Below are positions 58,281 to 64,000 of a stretch of DNA of 64,000 bases, in pieces (position 1 is the first letter of the stretch; each line of letters opens with the position of its first letter). The stretch lies in the NCBI RefSeq assembly GCF_016808095.1, contig NC_068977.1, positions 3,284,479-3,348,478 on the forward strand, read 5' to 3'. Source of the DNA: Vigna angularis (taxonomy: Eukaryota; Streptophyta; Magnoliopsida; Fabales; Fabaceae). The translations under genes and the position numbers were made by a program. The notes under the pieces are model-generated. The model searched no databases, was not told where the DNA came from, and saw nothing but the letters and a program-made list of their open reading frames with translations.

Positions 58281-60639
58281 AATTTAATTCAAGGAAAATC
58301 ATTCATTACATAATACATCAAACATATCAAATATTTCACAACATATAATTAAATCAATCCCTTAACTCAAATCAATTCCTGATACTAGACTGACCGTCCG
58401 GACTGTATGAATCTGTGTAGCTACAGGCGTCCTTGCACCCGAGTGATGTAGTAACTGTATTACACTCGACAGCTGCCACTCGAGGTTAGTTCGTTTCTTA
58501 CGTCGCCCATGTTAACTTATGGACTAAGGACCTCCTGCCATTCCCACACATGAACTACTCTCCTCTACGTGAAGATGAGTATCACGGAATATCAGGATGG
58601 ACCAAGCCAGCATTAGCATGCCCACAGTCATACTTTACAAAATTCCATATTCAACCATGAGTCGTTCCTCCCTGGAACGCTCGTCCAAAATTCACAACCA
58701 TAGTTCACCTCATATAATGTTCATCATTTATAATCTTTCACTTTTATTTTCATTTTTGTCTTTCTGTCCAAGTACATAAAAATCACGCCCTCTTTATAAC
58801 GAGAACGAATGTGAGGAACGAGACCGAAGAACTTGTCCTGTTCCAAAATAAAGTAATACCGGCTTCAAGATGAATGGACGACCTATATTACAAGGTGGCT
58901 CGACACGGTCGGTCGACCCAGATGGACGACCTATATTACAAGGTTACTCGACACAGATGGACAACCTGTATTGAGAAGGGTGCTCGACACAACCGGTCTG
59001 CACAGATGAATGACCCGTATTAACAATGGTTGCTCGACATGGTCAGTCGACACAGATGGATGATCTGTGTTATCATGGGTGATCAACAAGGTTGGTCGAC
59101 ACAGATGGATGATCTGTGTTAATAATGGTATTCGACAGTGTCGGTCGACACAGATGGATGATTTGTATTAACAAGGGTACTCGACACTGTCGGTCGACAC
59201 AGATGGATGATCTGTATTAACAAAGGTACTCGACACTGTCGGTCGACACATATGGTCGACCTGTATTAACAATGGTACTCGACACTGTCGGTCGACAAAT
59301 ATGGATGATCTGTATTAACAAGGGTACTCGACACTGCCGGTCGACACAGATGGATGATCTGTATTAACAAAGGTACTCGACACTGTCGGTCGACACATAT
59401 GAAGGACCTGTATTTTCAAGAACGCTCGACGCTGTCGGTCGACACATTTGAAGGATCTGTATTATCAAGGACGCTCGACACTGTTGGTCGACACAGATGA
59501 ATGATCTGTATTATCAAGGATTTTTCCAGAAAAGAGTAAAGAAAAGAAGAAGAGCGCTTAGTGTAAGACCGAGCACTACCCAACACGATTACTATGTGTA
59601 AGATCGACACTGCTCATTATGAGCTCTAAATAAAAGACCTACATAGATCATGCTCGACCAGAATCCTTCCAAATGAAAGTATTCCAATTCAAAGAAGTTT
59701 ACTGGAACACCAAACGGTCGAGAACCGTTTAATGTCGGACATACGTTATCATAGGGAATTTGATATTCAAGTTTCACTTACGTTCACTGCTTATAAGCAT
59801 GTATATTTCATATTCACACGTATCACTCATATCATACATTTCAACCAACATATACCATGTTCATGCAGTACAACAACGTTCGACCATGCATACTCAACCA
59901 ATATACACCTCATACTTATGATCATATACCAACAATCAAATAACACAGTTCATACTTCATGCGACACACGTAATGTTCATACAGTACAAGACAAACATAC
60001 GAATTAAATTTAATAAGCTTCCCTTACCTGGATCAGAAGTGAACGTCCTAACTCAAGGTGTTTGGTTCGTCCGCTAACAGTTCTCTACTCACACAGGATC
60101 ACTTAATTCTTCCAACCCGATCTAACCATAAAAACCAAGAAATACTAAGAACTTAACCCTTCATGCAACCAGGATTTGGCTTTGCATGAGACAGAAAACG
60201 TTCGACGAAGAAGAGAGACTTACCAGTATCAGAACGTTGAGGTGATCGGTTCAAAACGAAGCTCACGACACGAAGAATGGTTCTACGGTTTCTGAATGTC
60301 GAACGGAGAAGAACGGTGAGTAGCATTAGAGAGAAGTTGAAGGCTTTCTAGAGAGAAGGTGGAGAAAATGAAAAGTTGGGTTTTGAGGAAGAAGAAGAAT
60401 GCATGCAGAGAGTGGGAAGAAGGTTTTTCAGGAAAATTGGTTTTCTTCCCAAGTCAAACGGACGTTCTCTCACACACGGACACTTGTCTTCCACTACAAA
60501 TTTCAGAGCATTCCCCTTGTGACACTTGGCAGAAGTTGCAGAGTTAAGGTAGTGGGTTTTTAATGAATCAGAGAAGGTTTCCAGTGCATTCATTGTGATT
60601 TAACAGGGGGAGGCTGGTCTAATTTTCCAAGGTCTTACA
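58281..60639 (-). mobile_element. Truncated 2.5-kb-type LTR, reverse orientation
   Basis: On the minus strand it begins TGTAAGACCTTGG (60639) and follows the solo LTR at 19710-22214 over most of its length, with much divergence, until GAATTAAATT next to the MULE C tip. The last 400 or so bases of the LTR are missing. It includes a 49-bp tandem array (58866-59525) that the other copy does not have. Several short frames inside have no domain. Confidence 0.7.
58866..59525. repeat. 49-bp tandem array in the truncated LTR, about 13 units
   Basis: Unit of the form CACAGATGGATGATCTGTAT, then TAACAAGGGTACTCGACACTG, then TCGGTCGA, with starts near 59052, 59102, 59151 and 59200. The GGTCGACA part is nearly palindromic. 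The units are diverged at the left end and more uniform in the middle. Confidence 0.88.
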
Positions 60640-61276
60640 AAAAATCAAGAAATCTTTTTTTTTTATTCTTTACTCTTTCTAAATTAATTAAGCCTAATGA
60701 AATTATTATTACATGTTTTTTACCTGGCTTTTTTCTATTGATAATTTTTAAGGTTACTTAACCATTGATACTTCGCCATTTAGTTAATTCGTCATTTATA
60801 TATCTAATTATTTAATAAATTATATTTGTTAATCTTTATCAAATAAATACCATAATCACTATAATTCAAATTAATGATGTCATCAATAATCCTATAAATA
60901 TTATCGATCTAAATAGAATTATGAAAAACATATTTTTCATTATTTTCTGAACAAGTCTCAAATTTTACAATTAGGATATTATACTAATTATTTATTAGAA
61001 TAAAATAAAAGACTTTTAATGTTGTGGAAGCACTTCATTTTCTTATCTTTGTTGTTCATTTCAAAAAGTTTAGAAATGTGTTAAGATTTGGACACACTGT
61101 TAAGAGTTTAATACGAGTTTGGACACACTACTGTTAAGATTTGGACCACTCTTTTGAAGATTTTTCACATACATGTTTCTTGAATTCTGTTAATAAACCA
61201 CTGTATTGGTTATGTACAAATTCTCTGAAATAAGACCCCATATACACACACACAAATATATATATATATATATATA
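60640..61276. other. AT-rich spacer with AC/AT microsatellite
   Basis: No gene is seen. A short (CA)n then (TA)n run at about 61247-61276 leads directly into the hairpin arm. Confidence 0.6.
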
Positions 61277-61564
61277 CCCATATTTATGCTCTTTTGTAAA
61301 TTTTGTTTTCCTTAGTACTCTATGTATGATTCATCTTGTATTTTTGGCAGAAATTAAGGTTACTATTTATACAATTTAATAGTAAACTGTATCTTTAATT
61401 ATCCAACATTCTTTAAAGAATGTTGGATAGAATGTTGGATAATTAAAGATGCAGTTTACTATTAAATTGTATAAATAGTAACCTTAACTTCTGCCAAAAA
61501 TACAAGATGAATCATACATAGAGTACTAAGGAAAACAAAATTTACAAAAGAGCATAAATATGGG
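61277..61564. repeat. Near-perfect 136-bp inverted repeat next to the syntaxin 3' end
   Basis: Arms 61277-61412 and 61429-61564, loop 16 nt, two mismatches (T/C transitions) and no gaps by hand alignment. A smaller palindrome AACATTCTTTAAAGAATGTT sits at the centre. The right arm lies 66 bp past the syntaxin stop codon, so it is likely part of that gene's 3' UTR. Confidence 0.95.
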
Positions 61565-61629
61565 ACTGATGAATCAAGAAGAATCATTCAAACCCGAATC
61601 CCTCCATAAAATGCCATAACCAAAAACAC

Positions 61630-62666
61630 TCAAGAACCGCTTAAACTGGTGGCAACAGGAATAACAATAACCAGAATAAGAATGAGTAGCAATATGATCC
61701 CAATACACATCCACTTCCTGCTATTCTTCTGGTAATGCTTTGCAGTGTGGAGATTCTTGGTCCCATCCTTAACATAGTGCGAAGCGTGCAACACATGATG
61801 CTCAATGTCATCCATTTTCTCACCCTGTGCCTCAACCATCACAGCCATGTCCAGAAACACCTGATGCAGCTCCAGCAAACTCTTCTCCACTTCCTTAGCA
61901 GCATCATGTCTATCCTGAATCTCCACCACAGTTTCCAGAACCTTCCCTCTCCCATGCTCCTGAATCGCCTTCCCTAAAATCTCTTCCTCATTACCATTTG
62001 CAATGATCTTCTCAATCACCTCCTCATCTGGGTACTCCCCAGTCACTGTGAAGTACCTAATAGATAAAGCATTCAAGAACATGAGGGTAAAAAACAAACA
62101 TGATTGAATATAGATATAGAAAGTGTGTAGATTATTTACCTTCTCCCCACAGTATCCTTGTATTCACTCATCATCCTCTGCCTCAACCCCTGGAACTCCA
62201 TCATCAGCTCCTTCAGCTTCTTCCTCAGTCCATTGGTGACAGCGATCCGGGTACGGTAGATGGCCGGCGTGCCGTCCTTGAGACCGGAGAGCCTCCGGTT
62301 GGCGGCGTTGGCCCGGTCCATCTCCTCGAGCTGGGTCCGAATCGCCCTGGCCTTCTTTAGGACTGCAACAATGTTGGCGTTGATCCTGCTCCTTAGTGCT
62401 TTGAGCTCCTCAGCCTTATGCAGAGACTTGCTCTCCTCGTTGGCCTGCTGCAAGCTGCCGAGGATGTCTCTGAGGGACCCCATTTCAGTCTTCACCTTCT
62501 CAGCTTCTTCCAAGAAGATTCCCATGTCAGTGTCCAAGAGGGTTATGGAAGAGGTGAGTTCCACATCGGGAGGAACAGCCATACCCGCTTCCAAATCAAC
62601 GTCTTTCATCGCAGCTTTCTTTAGATCCACGTAGCTGGTGAAGGACTTGGTCATTAGATCGTTCAT
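61630..62666 (-). CDS. KN: Cytokinesis syntaxin, KNOLLE/SYP111-like Qa-SNARE
   Basis: Two exons, 62140-62666 and 61630-62056, give 317 residues. The start MNDLMTKSFTSYVDLKKAAMKD is the typical KNOLLE opening; an in-frame ATG 11 codons upstream is less likely. It has an N-terminal three-helix regulatory (Habc) region about 40-190, the conserved AVTNGLRKKLKELMMEFQGL stretch, a Qa-SNARE helix with LLELHQVFLDMAVMVEAQG, and a C-terminal anchor (WMCIGIILLLILILVIVIP) with nine residues outside. KNOLLE drives fusion of vesicles at the growing cell plate together with SNAP33 and VAMP721/722 and is made only around M phase. Two MSA-type motifs upstream agree with that. SYP112 is the closest alternative; the opening residues favour SYP111. 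Confidence 0.9.
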
Positions 62667-62830
62667 TTTGGGATCAGAAATTGATTTTGATATGTGCAAG
62701 CAAAACTAGAGTAAAAGAGAATGAGTGAAGACGATAATAGAAAGGATGTTGATGAACCGTAGGAGGAAAGTTCGTGGAGTTTTATGAGTTGTGAAAGGGT
62801 AACGGATAGTTTTTTTTTCTTTTCGGAAAG

Positions 62831-62841
62831 TAGCCGTTGGA
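62831..62841 (-). promoter_or_regulatory. MSA element (M-phase specific activator)
   Basis: On the minus strand TCCAACGGCTA, an exact fit to YCYAACGGYYA, 165-175 bp upstream of the syntaxin ATG and in gene orientation. Three-repeat MYB factors bind this site in G2/M genes, KNOLLE being a standard example. Confidence 0.75.
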
Positions 62842-62860
62842 AGTTTTCACTACCACAAGC

Positions 62861-62871
62861 CTCAACGGCTA
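62861..62871 (+). promoter_or_regulatory. Second MSA-like element
   Basis: CTCAACGGCTA on the plus strand matches YCYAACGGYYA except at the second base. It is 20 bp beyond the first site and inverted to it. Confidence 0.55.
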
Positions 62872-63533
62872 TTTTTCGAATTTTCGATTATTCAGCGAGT
62901 TAATAATATTAAATTACTTTTTGAATTGAATTGTATTTTGTTTAGGTTAGACAAGCACGGGTTAAATGAGCTTTAACAGTCAACTACATAAAGATTGAAT
63001 CTCCTAAGAGAAAAAGTTGGGCTGAAAAGAATGATATAATGGGAGGACCAGTAATATAGTAGATTGATAAAAAATAAAAATAAAAAGAGGATAGATTCTA
63101 ATTCTATTTCGGGGGAGTTTTTTGGTAAGTGAATAATTTAATCTTTGAAAAAAAAAATTCTAATTTATTTTCTAAATTAAATATGTAAAAAATTAAATAA
63201 TTTATTCTTTGAAAAAATAAAATATCTAATTTAGTTTCTAAATAAAATATATAACAAAATTGGTCATTAAAAATATACTTTTATGATAAAATAATTTTAA
63301 AAAATTAGAAAACAAATATAATTGAAGAACTTTTTTATCTACTAACTAAAATAAATATTTCGCTTCTTAGTGACAAAAGTGAGAACGTGTAGTATTTTTA
63401 AAAAACGAAATGAGTTATTTGCCGTTTTTATTCATTAGAATTTATCTAGTTCATATTAGTAAATAAAGATTAATTTCTGTTTTATTAGTAATTAAATGTC
63501 AGTTTCAGTTTTTAATTTTGTACTTAAATATTA
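62872..63533. other. AT-rich upstream region of the syntaxin gene
   Basis: Outer promoter or spacer. No gene or known element was recognised before the foldback-like element at 63534. Confidence 0.5.
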
Positions 63534-64000
63534 GGTTTAATCCTTTACTACATCCCTATTTATGTACGAATTTCTCAATTGGGTCCTCGTTTTTTAAAGT
63601 GTATCAAAATGGTCCTTAATTTTGAAAATTGATATCAATTGAGTCCTTTCCGTTAAGTTGGCTGGTGGCGTTAAAAAAATTGATGAGTGGATGCTGTGAT
63701 GACGAACGAACACTCGTCCACCAGCGAACGAACGCTCGTCCACCAGCGAACGAACGCTCGTCCACCAGCGAACGAACGCTCGTCCACCAGCGAACGAACG
63801 GTCGTCGACCTCTTACTGCTGGACGACCGTTCGTTCCACACTGGACCACCGTTCGTTCGGTAGTCGACGAGCGTTCGTTCGCTGGTGGACGAGCGTTCGT
63901 TCGCTGGTGGACGAGCGTTCGTTCGCTGGTGGACGAGCGTTCGTTCGCTGGTGGACGAGCGTTCGTTCGTCATCTCAGCATCCACTCATCAATTTTTTTA
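63534..64000. mobile_element. Foldback-like MULE with 22-bp repeats, cut by the window edge
   Basis: Left tip GGTTTAATCCTTTACTACATC with MULE-style punctuation (TTGGGTCC, TTGAGTCC, CCGTTAAGTTGG). From 63672 a long inverted repeat begins and is mirrored up to 64000 about a centre at 63836. The arms hold five units of CGAACGAACGCTCGTCCACCAG facing five units of its complement. There is no coding capacity. The symmetry predicts that the other end lies near 64138. Confidence 0.8.

Noticed and set aside
62100..62634. Plus-strand open frames over the syntaxin first exon
   Set aside because: Antisense shadows of a coding exon with strong codon bias.

Overview
This is plant nuclear DNA. It has split genes with GT-AG introns, a P-class pentatricopeptide repeat gene, a FAN1 nuclease, a DUF1664 gene and a KNOLLE-type cytokinesis syntaxin, set among AT-rich spacers full of plant LTR retrotransposons and Mutator-like elements (MULEs). 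The TRIM-type LTR that starts TGTTGGAAGTCCCACATC and the repeat families point to a legume (Fabaceae). A phaseoloid bean such as Vigna or Phaseolus is my guess; I could not run a search.

Layout. All five genes that look intact as host genes lie on the minus strand: PPR (660-3068), WD40-like (26533-31226, 9 exons), FAN1 (36188-43971, 15 exons), DUF1664 (45961-52626, 13 exons) and KNOLLE-like syntaxin (61630-62666, 2 exons). I rebuilt the exons by hand from splice sites, and every model closes in frame. Between the PPR and WD40 genes is a nest of repeats: an LTR-like remnant (3161-4796), an inactive Ty1/copia element (4797-11104) whose 5' LTR stops at the tip of MULE A (11105-about 15090), MULE B (16851-19275, perfect 9-bp target duplication) and a 2.5-kb solo LTR (19710-22214). 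The spacer between DUF1664 and the syntaxin is filled by MULE C (52960-58280) and a truncated relative of the 2.5-kb LTR (58281-60639). A foldback-like element begins at 63534 and runs off the right edge.

The most unusual locus is 33641-36120, just downstream of the FAN1 stop. A small LTR retroelement (120-bp LTRs, initiator-Met-tRNA primer site, perfect CTTGT target duplication) encloses an intronless, rearranged copy of a tRNA CCA-adding enzyme gene. The 3' end of the gene lies upstream of its 5' part, both junctions fall on the same GATGT pentamer, and a 212-bp segment is present as a perfect inverted repeat. It looks like a retroelement that captured a host mRNA.

Other points of note are a 136-bp-arm hairpin just beyond the syntaxin stop codon, M-phase (MSA) promoter motifs upstream of the syntaxin, a 50-bp tandem duplication that doubles a splice acceptor in DUF1664, and two MULE copies (B and C) that have lost transposase function but keep an almost identical two-exon GRF-zinc-finger gene. 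All coordinates and comparisons are by eye. Family names are from memory of the families, not from searches.
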